Shown: positions 18,573 to 28,784, counted from the first letter of the stretch. The stretch: 64,000 nucleotides of DNA from Fidelibacterota bacterium (GCA_028140795.1 JAOIOW010000001.1:336466-400465), one strand, 5' to 3'. The notes: generated from the letters alone by a model not told the origin. Numbers and translations: made by a program.

Positions 18573-18854
18573 CTAATCCAATTCTTTTAAAGCTTCTACA
18601 AGTTCAAATTCTTTATCAAATCTTTCTTTCATGCCACCTTCTTCTTTAAGTAAAATGTACCCATAAGATTTTGATCCGATTGCAATTTTGTCTCCGTAGC
18701 GAGTATCATACCAATATTGATCACCTTTACTATCAATGATTACTTGGTATCTACCATTTTGATTTTCTTCATCATGATCATCAAATCCCATTATTAGAAA
18801 TAGGTTAACAGTTGTTAAAATTCCGATTATAAAACTTTTGATATCTAATTTCAT
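18573..18854 (-). CDS. Small membrane-anchored hypothetical protein
   Basis: 93-aa ORF with N-terminal hydrophobic segment. Confidence 0.5.
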   Translation of the reverse strand: MKLDIKSFIIGILTTVNLFLIMGFDDHDEENQNGRYQVIIDSKGDQYWYDTRYGDKIAIGSKSYGYILLKEEGGMKERFDKEFELVEALKELD

Positions 18855-18922
18855 ATAACTCTCCTAATTGGTTTATATAAATATAATGGTTTGGTTTTAT
18901 GAAATAAAGTAAGGATTTATTG

Positions 18923-18996
18923 TACCCCGGACAGGATTCGAACCTGTGACCTACGGATTAGAAATCCGTTGCTCTATCCAGCTGAGCTACCGGGGC
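18923..18996 (-). tRNA. tRNA-Arg (TCT)
   Basis: GCCCCGGTAGCTC..., anticodon loop TTTCTAA, T-arm GGTTCGAATCC. Confidence 0.95.
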
Positions 18997-19043
18997 ATGG
19001 GCCAAATTTAACTAATTAATAAAAATTTTAAAGCTTTTTTGTA

Positions 19044-19076
19044 AAATTCTCCCGAGGAGTCTCCGACGAGAAATTT
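19044..19076. promoter_or_regulatory. Tandem GC-rich palindromes CTCC-CGA-GGAG and TCTC-CGAC-GAGA between divergent tRNA-Arg and small-protein gene
   Basis: Adjacent perfect inverted repeats 19049-19059 and 19060-19071 in very AT-rich surroundings. Confidence 0.45.
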
Positions 19077-19077
19077 C

Positions 19078-19106
19078 TTGCAAAAAATCAAGTTTAGTAG
19101 TAGAAT
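19078..19106 (+). promoter_or_regulatory. Candidate promoter TTGCAA-17-TAGAAT
   Basis: -35 at 19078-19083, -10 at 19101-19106, directly ahead of 19149 ORF. Confidence 0.5.
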
Positions 19107-19148
19107 ATTAAAATAAGCTTATTCACTAAACTTTTTAAGGAGAATAAA

Positions 19149-19376
19149 ATGGCTGAAAAAGTAAAAACATGTGGTGTTAGCAAAGAAAAAGGCTATCTAT
19201 ACTACTTAGGTAAAGATGGTAACGTATGGCGCTCAGGTATGTCAAGAGGCGGATCTGGTGGCGGTAATGCTGAAAAAGTTGCTGATGCAGGTGTAACACG
19301 TGAAAGTGGTTACCTATACTTCATCGATAAAGACGGTGATGTATCTCGCGCACCTATGGCTAGAGGTAGAGGTTAA
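19149..19376 (+). CDS. 75-aa small protein made of two internal repeats
   Basis: GVSKEKGYLYYLGKDGNVWRSGMSRG vs GVTRESGYLYFIDKDGDVSRAPMARG; AAGGAG ribosome-binding site; own promoter and terminator. Confidence 0.8.
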   Translation: MAEKVKTCGVSKEKGYLYYLGKDGNVWRSGMSRGGSGGGNAEKVADAGVTRESGYLYFIDKDGDVSRAPMARGRG

Positions 19377-19403
19377 TAAACTTTTATCTTATTAGGTTTA
19401 ATT

Positions 19404-19437
19404 AAAAAAAGGAGCATTTCGGTGCTCCTTTTTTTTA
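19404..19437 (+). terminator. Rho-independent terminator (probably bidirectional)
   Basis: AAAAAAAGGAGCA-TTTCGG-TGCTCCTTTTTTTT. Confidence 0.88.
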
Positions 19438-20055
19438 TTTAACTATAGAATTTTTATGACTTCCAACCATTCCGCTTGAAACAATCATTCTGAAGCCTTC
19501 TTCAACATTTAAATCTGCTAAAGTAGTATCTTCTTTAGGAATGATAAGAAAAAATCCTGATGTAGGATTTGGTGTGGTTGGTACAAAAAGGTGATAAAAC
19601 TCTTCATCATGTTCGTTTGTGGATTCACTAGTAACAAAACCTAATGTCCATGTACCTTTTCTTGGATATTCGACGTATACAACTTTTTGAAAAGAATTAT
19701 TTTGTGATCCAGAAACTGTTTCAATAATTTGTTTAGTTGTTCCATAGATTGTATCAATTAAAGGGATTTTTTTAAAGATTCCTTCAAACCAATTAACAAC
19801 TCTTTTGCCAAACACATTTCTAGCTAAAGCTCCAAAGATGATAAGAGCCAATAAAACAATTAAAAGACCTACAATTGAGCTGATAATACCGAAACCTGGA
19901 AAAGTCACATTAACAAATCTTTCCAGTGGCTCTGCAACAGTTCCACCAAGCCAAATAGTTATTTCTAATGTAACTTGAATAACATAAACAGTTAGCGCCA
20001 GGGGTACAATAGTTGCTATACCAGCGAGAAGGTTTGATTTAATTTTTTCAACCAT
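19435..20055 (-). CDS. DUF502 family membrane protein
   Basis: KSNLLAGIATIVPLALTVYVI, GFVTSESTN, VFVPTTPNPTSGFF pattern. Confidence 0.85.
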   Translation of the reverse strand: MVEKIKSNLLAGIATIVPLALTVYVIQVTLEITIWLGGTVAEPLERFVNVTFPGFGIISSIVGLLIVLLALIIFGALARNVFGKRVVNWFEGIFKKIPLIDTIYGTTKQIIETVSGSQNNSFQKVVYVEYPRKGTWTLGFVTSESTNEHDEEFYHLFVPTTPNPTSGFFLIIPKEDTTLADLNVEEGFRMIVSSGMVGSHKNSIVK

Positions 20056-20080
20056 AATTTAATTTATTATAAAATAGGCT

Positions 20081-20962
20081 CTATTTCCTATATATAAGTA
20101 TAGAACTTCCAAGAATAAATAAGGTTCCAATAATTTCTTTTGTTGTAAGTATTTCTCCTAAAAATACCCAACCAAGTAGTATGGCAACTATTGGAGGGAA
20201 GATAGCAACATAAGTAACTTGTGTTACATTAAGGTATTGGTACAGCCAGAAATAAATCCCCCAAGAAATAAATCCTCCAAAAATTATAAGATATAATGTT
20301 GAAAGTATAAGCTCATTTGTCCATAATATAACTGAAGTATCTTCTTTTACTAGAAATGACATAAAAAGCATTACAAAGCCTGTTAATACCTGACACACAG
20401 CATTCATTTGATACGGACCAACTTCGTCATTGTATTTTTTATAAAGAACACTTGGATATGCTGCTATAATAATTACTGCAATTAAAACAAGAATTGCCAA
20501 AAACGATTGAGAGGCTAAATCAATTTCTTGATTAGTACTCATAATTATAACTCCTGCAAGACCAGTAAATAGAGCTGCAATTTTATTTTTATTCAATCTT
20601 TCATTAGGATCATCTTTAATCATAAAATGAGCCATCAAGCTTGTAAAGAGTGGAAATAGACCCCATAGAATCGATGAGATGCTAGAAAAAATATATTGAG
20701 TGGCCCAATAAGTCATTCCATAAGATAGACTGAAGTTTAATAGTCCAAACGAGAGGTATAATTTTATTGCTTGCGGGGTAAATGGTATAGATAGCTTTTT
20801 GTAATAAATATATAAGTAAAAAATAATTCCAGAAAAAAGAAATCTTAATCCCACTCCATAAAAAGGTGGAACCCCAGCATTTAAAGAAATTTTAATGAAA
20901 TACCATGTAGAACCCCAAATCACGCACAATGCAATGAATGGAAATAAAATCTTATTATTCAT
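20081..20962 (-). CDS. EamA/DMT family transporter
   Basis: ALCVIWGSTWYFIKISL, ten hydrophobic segments, two EamA repeats. Confidence 0.85.
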   Translation of the reverse strand: MNNKILFPFIALCVIWGSTWYFIKISLNAGVPPFYGVGLRFLFSGIIFYLYIYYKKLSIPFTPQAIKLYLSFGLLNFSLSYGMTYWATQYIFSSISSILWGLFPLFTSLMAHFMIKDDPNERLNKNKIAALFTGLAGVIIMSTNQEIDLASQSFLAILVLIAVIIIAAYPSVLYKKYNDEVGPYQMNAVCQVLTGFVMLFMSFLVKEDTSVILWTNELILSTLYLIIFGGFISWGIYFWLYQYLNVTQVTYVAIFPPIVAILLGWVFLGEILTTKEIIGTLFILGSSILIYRK

Positions 20963-21885
20963 TATTTGTTAGAAGATTGGTAGATGGTTGCAAGCAGTGC
21001 ACTGGCAATATAAATACTAGAATAAGTACCTACAATCACACCAACTAACATAGTAAAAGAGAATGGTCTTATTACTTCACCGCCATAAACGAGCAAAACA
21101 ATAATAACAAACAGTGTCGTCAAAGAAGTAATTAAAGTTCTGCTCAGGGATTGATTAATGCTTTTATTAATAGTTGATTCAAACATTACAGTACCAGATG
21201 ATTTCATATTTTCTCTAATTCTATCTAAAATAACAATTGTATCATTTAAGGAGTATCCAACAATAGTTAAAAAAGCAGCAACCGTACTTAGTGTAATTTC
21301 AAAACCAGTTAGAGAAAAAATTCCTAATGTAATAACTACATCATGAACTAGAGCTAAAATAGCCCCTAAAGCAAATCTAAACTCAAACCTTACAGATATA
21401 TAAAACAGGATTAAGACTAAAGCAGATACAACAGACCAAAATGCTTTTCCACTTAACTCAGATCCTACTTTTGGACTTACTGAGCCTAGCGAAAGAATAA
21501 AATCATTTTTGTTTTCTGGTGCTTTTGCTGACATAGAATCATACAAATGGTTAATAACTATTTGACCAAAGTTTTCAGGTTCATTATCAAGAGACTTTAT
21601 TTTAATCATAACATCACTTTGACTTCCAAAATATTTAATTTCTTCTCCACTTAAATCTACTACGCTATCGTTCAAAGATACTGATTTAAGTGAGCCCCTT
21701 ACTTCTTGTATGGATACATCCTCAGAAAAACTAACTCCAATTGCTGTTCCACCTTTAAAGTCAATGCCAAGATTCACGCCCATAAGGAGAAGTATAATTG
21801 ATCCAAATGCTAACACGGACGAGAGACCAAATCCAAATGATTTGAACTTCATAAAATTGATTTTAGTGTTTTCCATGAATTTCAT
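20962..21885 (-). CDS. secF: Protein translocase subunit SecF
   Basis: GVNLGIDFKGGTAIGVSF, VGYSLNDTIVILDRIRENM. Confidence 0.93.
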   Translation of the reverse strand: MKFMENTKINFMKFKSFGFGLSSVLAFGSIILLLMGVNLGIDFKGGTAIGVSFSEDVSIQEVRGSLKSVSLNDSVVDLSGEEIKYFGSQSDVMIKIKSLDNEPENFGQIVINHLYDSMSAKAPENKNDFILSLGSVSPKVGSELSGKAFWSVVSALVLILFYISVRFEFRFALGAILALVHDVVITLGIFSLTGFEITLSTVAAFLTIVGYSLNDTIVILDRIRENMKSSGTVMFESTINKSINQSLSRTLITSLTTLFVIIVLLVYGGEVIRPFSFTMLVGVIVGTYSSIYIASALLATIYQSSNK

Positions 21886-21887
21886 AA

Positions 21888-23681
21888 TTATATACTCAGT
21901 CTTTCTATATTTTTTCTCGTTGTTACAAAATCAAAAACAAATCTTGTTACAATAATAGCAGTAAACATACTTACAATAATCCCCCAGAAGAGTACAGTTG
22001 CAAAACCTTTTATTGGACCACTACCATATTGATAAAGCACTGCTGCTGCAATACCTGTAGTTAAATTAGCATCTACAATTGTCCTAATTGCTCTTTCATA
22101 ACCTGAATCAATAGCGGATCTAACTGATTTTCCATTACGCAATTCTTCTTTAATTCTTTCAAAAATAATAACATTAGCATCAACTGACATACCAACTGTT
22201 AATATTAGTCCTGCGATTCCAGGGAGAGTTAACGTTGCTTCTAGAAGTGCTAAGACACCTAATAATAAAATTAGAGTCCACATAACAGAGAAGCTTGCAA
22301 TTAAACCTGACATCTTATAGAAGAATACAATGAAGCATACCACTAGTAGTAAACCAATTGCCATTGATAGTGTACCTTTGCTAATTGAATCTGCTCCTAA
22401 AGATGCCCCAACAGTTCTTTCTTCAGCAATTGTAACAGGAACAGGTAAAGCACCCGCTCTCAAAACAATAGCTATATCTTCAGCTTCTTCGATTGAATCT
22501 AATCCTTCAATAACAGTTCCTCCGCCAAAAATTTGACTTCTAATGACAGGAGCCATGTGCACTTTCTTATCAAGTACAATAGCAATTCTATTGTTTATAT
22601 TAGCTCCTGTAATTCTAGCCCATTCTCTGGAACCTTCACTATTCATTTCAACTTCAACAACAGCCTGTCCAGCAGTAACTCCTGCTTGGCTTAATCTCAT
22701 TTGAGCATCTTCTATTACTCCTCCAGTAAGCTCAGCATTATTAAATAAATGGAATAGTGTATAAAATTCTTCTTCTTCACCAATTTCATTTATAAGCTTA
22801 ATAGAAGAGTCGCTCGTCAAAATAGTACTATTGGTTGCTTCTAAAATTTGTTTAACATCTTCTTTCGATAAAATATCTTTAAGAGCAGTTAAGTCTTTTG
22901 AAGCAATTGCTAGGTTTCCTCCGACCGATATCAGCAATGAAGAAAATCCTAGTTCAGATGATGAGCTTGAATCAAATAATTCATTAATTTGATCATTTTG
23001 TTCAACATTACCATTTGAAGCTGTCATAATACTATCAATTTGTCTAATGATTGCATTTGTGCTTTCAACATTTTTAACAATCATCAATTCTAATAATGCT
23101 GTACTTTGAAGAAGGTCTCTAGCTCTTTCTGAGTCTTCAATTCCTGCTAGCTCTACAATAACTCTATTATTTCCTTGTTTTTGAATTGTTGGTTCAGCCA
23201 CACCAAATTGGTCTACACGATTTTGAATAATTTCAATAACTCTTTTAATGGAATCTTCAGATTGTAAAGATAGTTGAGTGATTATTTGGTCTTTTGTTTT
23301 TCCATAATTAATAAAATATCTTGGAAGTTTTAATTCTTTTTCATCTGCTAAATTTTCAAAGACAGTAAAAAAATCACTTGAAGAGTTATTATATTCATTT
23401 TTTAAATCAATTAAAAACCCATTAAAATTATTGTCCTTGTTTTTAGCTAAATTATCAATCAATTGTGGTAAATCAACTTCAAGAACAATATAAATTCCAC
23501 CTTTTAAGTCTAATCCTTGTTTGATACTTCTTGACTCAAAATAATCTATTTGATCATCAGAAAGATTTGATTTTTTCTCTTCATCCATCAATGAATATCT
23601 AAGTGATGGAAGAAGAGCATATATTCCCAATCCAAAAACAAACAATATTGTTAATAATCTATTTCTTATTGAACTATCCAT
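21888..23681 (-). CDS. secD: Protein translocase subunit SecD
   Basis: GLDLKGGIYIVLEVD, VGMSVDANVIIFERIKEELRNGKS. Confidence 0.94.
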   Translation of the reverse strand: MDSSIRNRLLTILFVFGLGIYALLPSLRYSLMDEEKKSNLSDDQIDYFESRSIKQGLDLKGGIYIVLEVDLPQLIDNLAKNKDNNFNGFLIDLKNEYNNSSSDFFTVFENLADEKELKLPRYFINYGKTKDQIITQLSLQSEDSIKRVIEIIQNRVDQFGVAEPTIQKQGNNRVIVELAGIEDSERARDLLQSTALLELMIVKNVESTNAIIRQIDSIMTASNGNVEQNDQINELFDSSSSSELGFSSLLISVGGNLAIASKDLTALKDILSKEDVKQILEATNSTILTSDSSIKLINEIGEEEEFYTLFHLFNNAELTGGVIEDAQMRLSQAGVTAGQAVVEVEMNSEGSREWARITGANINNRIAIVLDKKVHMAPVIRSQIFGGGTVIEGLDSIEEAEDIAIVLRAGALPVPVTIAEERTVGASLGADSISKGTLSMAIGLLLVVCFIVFFYKMSGLIASFSVMWTLILLLGVLALLEATLTLPGIAGLILTVGMSVDANVIIFERIKEELRNGKSVRSAIDSGYERAIRTIVDANLTTGIAAAVLYQYGSGPIKGFATVLFWGIIVSMFTAIIVTRFVFDFVTTRKNIERLSI

Positions 23682-23725
23682 AAGTGAGAGAATTTAACAC
23701 ATTAAGCTATTTTTTCACTATTTTT

Positions 23726-24904
23726 TTAAATAATATTTAGAGATTTACCGCATTCCTTAAAAGCACTAATTGAATGTTTTAATTGATCCAAAGTATGAGA
23801 AGAAGATAATTGTACCCTTATTCTTGCTTGATTTTTTGGAACGACTGGAAATGAAAATGGAATTACGTAAATATTTTTTTCTAATAACATTTCAGACAAA
23901 GCAACTGCTTGCTTGGCATCATAAATCATTATCGGAACAATTGGATGTGAATCTCCTTTTACTTCATAACCAATTTCAGTGATTTGTTCTCTAAAGTATA
24001 ATGTATTATCATGAAGCTTAGTGATAAGGTTTTTATTATTATTGATTATTTCCAGTGCTTTTAAGCATGCTACAACCAATGCTGGTGCTAAGCTATTTGA
24101 AAAAAGGTAAGGTCTAGATTTTTGTCTAAGCGTATCTACAATATTTTTTGATGCAGAGATAAATCCTCCCGACGCTCCTCCAAGAGCTTTACCAAAAGTT
24201 GATGAAATAATATCAACTTCATCTAAGACTCCACAATGCTCTCCACTCCCTTTTCCATTTGTTCCAATAAAGCCAGTAGCATGACAATCATCTACCATAA
24301 CTAATGCATTATATTTTTTTGCTAATTGAACAATCAAGTCTACAGGTGCAATTGTTCCGTCCATACTAAAAACTCCATCTGTAACAATCAGCTTAACCCT
24401 TGCATCTGAATTACTTAATTTTTCTTGTAAATCTTCCATATCGCAATTTTTATATCTATACTTTTGAGCTTTACATAATCTGATACCATCAATAATTGAA
24501 GCATGATTTAGCTCATCTGAAAAAACAGCATCTTCTTCACCTAAGATTGTTTCAAATAAACCGCCATTTGCATCAAAGCAGGAAGAATACAAGATTGTAT
24601 CATCTTTTTTTAAAAAATTACTAACTGATTGCTCTAATTCTTTATGTATTGTTTGAGTTCCGCATATGAATCTGACTGAACCTAAGCCGAAACCCCATTC
24701 TTGAATAGCTTGCATTGCTGCTTTTCTAATTTCACTGTTGTTTGCAAGACCTAAATAATTATTTGCACAAAAGTTTAGTACTTTTTTGCCATTTACATTT
24801 ATTTCTGATTCTTGAGCAGTTTCGATTACCCTTTCTTCTTTAAAGGTACCTTGCTCTTTGATGTCATTTAACTGAGATTGTAATATTTGATCTATTTTTT
24901 TCAT
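23726..24904 (-). CDS. kbl: Glycine C-acetyltransferase (2-amino-3-ketobutyrate CoA ligase)
   Basis: NFCANNYLGLANN, GVFSMDGTIAPVD, TFGKALGGASGGF. Confidence 0.88.
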   Translation of the reverse strand: MKKIDQILQSQLNDIKEQGTFKEERVIETAQESEINVNGKKVLNFCANNYLGLANNSEIRKAAMQAIQEWGFGLGSVRFICGTQTIHKELEQSVSNFLKKDDTILYSSCFDANGGLFETILGEEDAVFSDELNHASIIDGIRLCKAQKYRYKNCDMEDLQEKLSNSDARVKLIVTDGVFSMDGTIAPVDLIVQLAKKYNALVMVDDCHATGFIGTNGKGSGEHCGVLDEVDIISSTFGKALGGASGGFISASKNIVDTLRQKSRPYLFSNSLAPALVVACLKALEIINNNKNLITKLHDNTLYFREQITEIGYEVKGDSHPIVPIMIYDAKQAVALSEMLLEKNIYVIPFSFPVVPKNQARIRVQLSSSHTLDQLKHSISAFKECGKSLNII

Positions 24905-24906
24905 AT

Positions 24907-25857
24907 TTATTTATTAATTATTTTTTCCAAAAACACTTCAAAGTCTTGTTCTTTTGAGAAATTCCAAAATTTATTCGCTCTCTCACAATTTAAACTTGAG
25001 GGCCATGTATCTGCAACTGATTGAAAACTTTTATCTTCATTATACTTAATTTGAAAAGAAGGAAATTTTAGTGATAGGAAATCACTTAGTTCTTTAACAG
25101 AAAAACTAGCTTCTTGAACATTAAATGCTCTCAATTTAGACTCGATTATTTCTAAATCCATTATGTCAATAATAGATGATATTGTTTTATCTATACCTAT
25201 AAATGGTAGTTCTGTGTTTGGAGATAACTTGCATTCAAATTTTTCACCTTTTTTTGCATTATTTATCATTTGTGGAGCATAATCTGTAGTACCACCATAT
25301 GGAACAGTATCATAACTTATTACTCCTGGAAACCTAATTGATCTAAAATCTAATCCAATTTTTTTAAATAGACTTTGTTCATGTAATTTACTTCCATATT
25401 GTTCAATGATAAGTTTATTATTTCCGTAAATTGTTGTTGGTTTAATAATATCTTGCTCCGAAGCATTTTCAATTTTTCTTGGACCATAAACAGCAATTGA
25501 ACTAGGAAAAAAAAATCTTGTGATACAATTATTTTTTTTTCCTAAACTGTACGAACAATCAATTAAGTTTTTCGATGCTTTTTCGTTTATTTCAAATGCC
25601 AATTCAGGGTTTTCTGCAGCTGTTTGGCTAAGTAGAGCAGCAAAGTGATAAACTTCACTAATATGATAATCGTTAAATATTGAATTTATTAGTTTTTTAT
25701 TAGTTATAGTGTCTTTGATGTATTTAACGGAATGAATTTTTTCTTTTGGATCATTTATATCTAAAGCAATAACCGATTTACCTATGCCAACTAATTCTTT
25801 GAGTGTTTTACTACCCAATTCGCCATTGTATCCAGTAATTAATATTTTTTCTTTCAC
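24907..25857 (-). CDS. NAD-dependent epimerase family, likely SDR-type L-threonine dehydrogenase
   Basis: ITGYNGELGSK, SSIAVYGP, TTIYGNNK; adjacency to kbl; DFRSIRFPGVISY. Confidence 0.8.
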   Translation of the reverse strand: MKEKILITGYNGELGSKTLKELVGIGKSVIALDINDPKEKIHSVKYIKDTITNKKLINSIFNDYHISEVYHFAALLSQTAAENPELAFEINEKASKNLIDCSYSLGKKNNCITRFFFPSSIAVYGPRKIENASEQDIIKPTTIYGNNKLIIEQYGSKLHEQSLFKKIGLDFRSIRFPGVISYDTVPYGGTTDYAPQMINNAKKGEKFECKLSPNTELPFIGIDKTISSIIDIMDLEIIESKLRAFNVQEASFSVKELSDFLSLKFPSFQIKYNEDKSFQSVADTWPSSLNCERANKFWNFSKEQDFEVFLEKIINK

Positions 25858-25935
25858 TCTTAAAGTTAAGTTAGATAAAATGATTTTTTAAAAACTTTGT
25901 ATTACCCTTATTTACCGATTAAATTTTTCATTCAT

Positions 25936-26700
25936 ATGAAAAAAATTATTTCCATAATAAATCAAAAAGGGGGAGTAGGCAAAACTACTACTGCAATTAA
26001 TTTAGCTGCTAGCTTAGGTATCTTAGAAAAGAAAACTTTATTAATTGATTTTGATCCTCAAGCCAATGCTTCGACAGGATTAAATGATTTTGATATTAAT
26101 AATGAATTTTCAATCTATGATGCAATTACTGGAAATAAAAAAATAGTAGACATTATTTCAAACACATCTATTGAATATATGGATTTTATAAAATCAGACA
26201 CCAATTTAGTTGGATGTGAAGTAGAGCTGGTTTCATTACCAAATAGAGAAAAGCAGTTATTAAAATTGATAAATAATGTGAAAAAAAATTATGACTATAT
26301 CCTAATAGACTGTCCTCCCTCATTAGGTCTTTTAACATTAAATGCTTTAACTGCTTCAACAGATGTTTTAATTCCTATTCAAAGCGAATTTTTTGCACTT
26401 GAAGGTTTAAGAAGTTTACAGGAAACGATTAAAATTGTTAAAGAGAATATAAATGGTAAGCTGAATATTCTTGGATTGCTGATTACAATGCATACAAAGA
26501 GACTGAGACTTTCTAAAAAAGTTGAGAGTTTGTTAAAAACAAATTTTAAAAATAAATTATTTAGAACTAAAATTAATCGAAATGTAAGATTAGCTGAAGC
26601 ACCAGACGATGGAAAACCTGCAATTATGTATGATGTAAATTGTTCGGGTGCAAAAGATTATATGGACTTAGCATTGGAGATAATTAATGAAAAAAAATAA
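25936..26700 (+). CDS. parA: ParA/Soj chromosome partitioning ATPase
   Basis: NQKGGVGKTTTAINLAASLG, LLIDFDPQANAS, IDCPPSLG; start set at 25936. Confidence 0.93.
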   Translation: MKKIISIINQKGGVGKTTTAINLAASLGILEKKTLLIDFDPQANASTGLNDFDINNEFSIYDAITGNKKIVDIISNTSIEYMDFIKSDTNLVGCEVELVSLPNREKQLLKLINNVKKNYDYILIDCPPSLGLLTLNALTASTDVLIPIQSEFFALEGLRSLQETIKIVKENINGKLNILGLLITMHTKRLRLSKKVESLLKTNFKNKLFRTKINRNVRLAEAPDDGKPAIMYDVNCSGAKDYMDLALEIINEKK

Positions 26701-27517
26701 ACAGCTCGGTCAAGGACTAGGAGCTCTTTTAACTCCTTCAAAGAACAATCTTGAAGATTTTAATCAAAGCAGTATTCTTTTAAGCAAAATTAAACCCAAC
26801 CCTAATCAGCCTAGAAAAAATTTTGAAGACAAATCTCTTAAACAATTAGCTCAATCCATAGATGAAAAAGGTTTAATTAGTCCAATTACTGTTAAAAAAG
26901 TCGACAACAAATATATTATTGTAGCTGGTGAAAGAAGATATAGAGCCCACAAACTATTAAACAAAAAAAGAATTTTAGCTTACGTTATTGATGCAGATAC
27001 AACTAAAGATGTAATGTATATGGCTCTAATTGAGAATATTCAAAGAGAAGACCTCAACCCAATTGAAGAGGCAAAAGGATATAAATACCTACAAGAAAAT
27101 TTACAATCTTCAATAACTGAAATAGCAAAAACTGTTGGTAAATCAAGGCCTGCAGTTTCTAATGCTTTAAGACTATTAAAGCTTCCTGATCAAATCCAAG
27201 ATAGCATCTTAAAAGGTGAAATTAATGCAGGGCAAGCAAGAGCAATTTTACAGAGAAAAACTACCCAAGGGATGCTTCAGCTTTGGCAAAAACTATTAAC
27301 AGAGAAGATATCAGTACGTAAAACTGAGAAACTAGCTTCAAAAAGAAAGGTTTCTCCTCAATTACAAAACATTCAAGATAAGCTTTCGAGATTGATTGGT
27401 GAAAAAGTAGTTATTAATCAAAATCCTAAAACAAAAAAAGGTTTTATTAAGATTAATTTCAGTAAAAAAACAGTCAGCAGGGTATTAGATAAGCTAAAAT
27501 CAATTAAGTCTGATTAA
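26687..27517 (+). CDS. parB: ParB/Spo0J partition protein
   Basis: GLGALL, PNPNQPRKNF, AGERRYRAHKL, ENIQREDLNPIEEA. Confidence 0.93.
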   Translation: MKKNKQLGQGLGALLTPSKNNLEDFNQSSILLSKIKPNPNQPRKNFEDKSLKQLAQSIDEKGLISPITVKKVDNKYIIVAGERRYRAHKLLNKKRILAYVIDADTTKDVMYMALIENIQREDLNPIEEAKGYKYLQENLQSSITEIAKTVGKSRPAVSNALRLLKLPDQIQDSILKGEINAGQARAILQRKTTQGMLQLWQKLLTEKISVRKTEKLASKRKVSPQLQNIQDKLSRLIGEKVVINQNPKTKKGFIKINFSKKTVSRVLDKLKSIKSD

Positions 27518-27521
27518 CTTT

Positions 27522-28256
27522 ATGAAATTAAGTAAATATAAAATTTTATTTATATCTCCATTTTCAGATAAATCATGGCAAATAGAATTTAGTAGATTAA
27601 CATTTATTTCATCGATTATAGTATTATCAATAATGGTTCTTTGCTCAATTGCACTTTTATATTTTTCATCCCCAATTGTAAAAGAATACTTAAGAGTTTC
27701 AACGATAAACAAAGAAATAAAGCAGCAACAAGAAATCATTAGTAACATTGATAAGTCGATTGAAGAGATTGCCTTAATGAAATCTTATATTGATTCAATT
27801 ATTGGTACAGAAAAGGGCAATGATTTAAATGAAAACAACATTAGATATATCTTGGCAAATAATCTTCCCACAGTTAAGCCTGCAGATGGTTTGATTAGCA
27901 GAACATATGATACAGAAACTAAACATTTAGGAATAGATGTTGTAAATATTGAAGGAACACCTATTTTTGCGACAGCGGACGGACAAATTGTCTTTAGTGA
28001 TTTCTCAGATGATTTTGGAAATTTTATTATCATAGATCATCAAAATGGGTATCTCTCACATTATTATCATAACCAGGAAAATTTTTTTAAAAAGGGGGAT
28101 ACAGTTAAAGCGGGAGACGTAATTGCTAAATTAGGCAATACTGGAATGTCCACCGGTCCTCATTTACATTTTGAAATTTGGAAAGATGGAAATTCTATTG
28201 ATCCAATTAATTTTTTTGAAGATTTTAACTTAAAATCCGATAAATTATCTCAATGA
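27522..28256 (+). CDS. M23 family metallopeptidase
   Basis: HLGIDVV, GPHLHFEIWKDG. Confidence 0.88.
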   Translation: MKLSKYKILFISPFSDKSWQIEFSRLTFISSIIVLSIMVLCSIALLYFSSPIVKEYLRVSTINKEIKQQQEIISNIDKSIEEIALMKSYIDSIIGTEKGNDLNENNIRYILANNLPTVKPADGLISRTYDTETKHLGIDVVNIEGTPIFATADGQIVFSDFSDDFGNFIIIDHQNGYLSHYYHNQENFFKKGDTVKAGDVIAKLGNTGMSTGPHLHFEIWKDGNSIDPINFFEDFNLKSDKLSQ

Positions 28257-28597
28257 AAATTCAATCCAAAGCAACTAATAGTCAAACAATCATTGCTGAA
28301 GATGTAGCCATTGATGGTAATGTACTTTTAAATGGCAATGTTACCATTTATGGAGAGATAAAAGGCTCTGTCAAAACGAATGGAGCAATTCAATTAGCAA
28401 AAAGTGGAAAAATTTACGGTGATGTTGAAGCTTCAATGATTCAAATTAATGGTTATATTGAGGGCGATGCATTCATTAATGGCCCAGCTGAACTTCTAAA
28501 AGGCTGTGAGCTTGTTGGAAATCTAAAGTATAAAATTCTTACTATTGAAGATGGTGCTCAATTTTCAGGAAGATGTGACATCATAGTTGATGAGTAA
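28253..28597 (+). CDS. Bactofilin family protein
   Basis: IAEDVAIDGNVLLNGNVTIYGEIKGSVKTNGAIQLAKSGKIYGDVEASMIQINGYIEGD beta-helix. Confidence 0.88.
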   Translation: MKIQSKATNSQTIIAEDVAIDGNVLLNGNVTIYGEIKGSVKTNGAIQLAKSGKIYGDVEASMIQINGYIEGDAFINGPAELLKGCELVGNLKYKILTIEDGAQFSGRCDIIVDE

Positions 28598-28784
28598 AAA
28601 GAAAAAACTAAGTTCTATTTTAGCTGAAAGTTATTCAGTCTATTTTGAATTCATCGGAATTATTATATCTTGGCTTTTAATAGCTTATTTTCTGTTTAAC
28701 GATTTTTGGAAAATTTTTGTAATCATTATTGGAGTTTTTCATGCTTCTTATCGTGCATATCAACATGTAAAAAATAATAATTAA
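28587..28784 (+). CDS. Putative AtpZ/AtpI-like ATP synthase accessory protein
   Basis: Two-TM protein immediately upstream of atpB. Confidence 0.55.
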   Translation: MMSKKKKLSSILAESYSVYFEFIGIIISWLLIAYFLFNDFWKIFVIIIGVFHASYRAYQHVKNNN

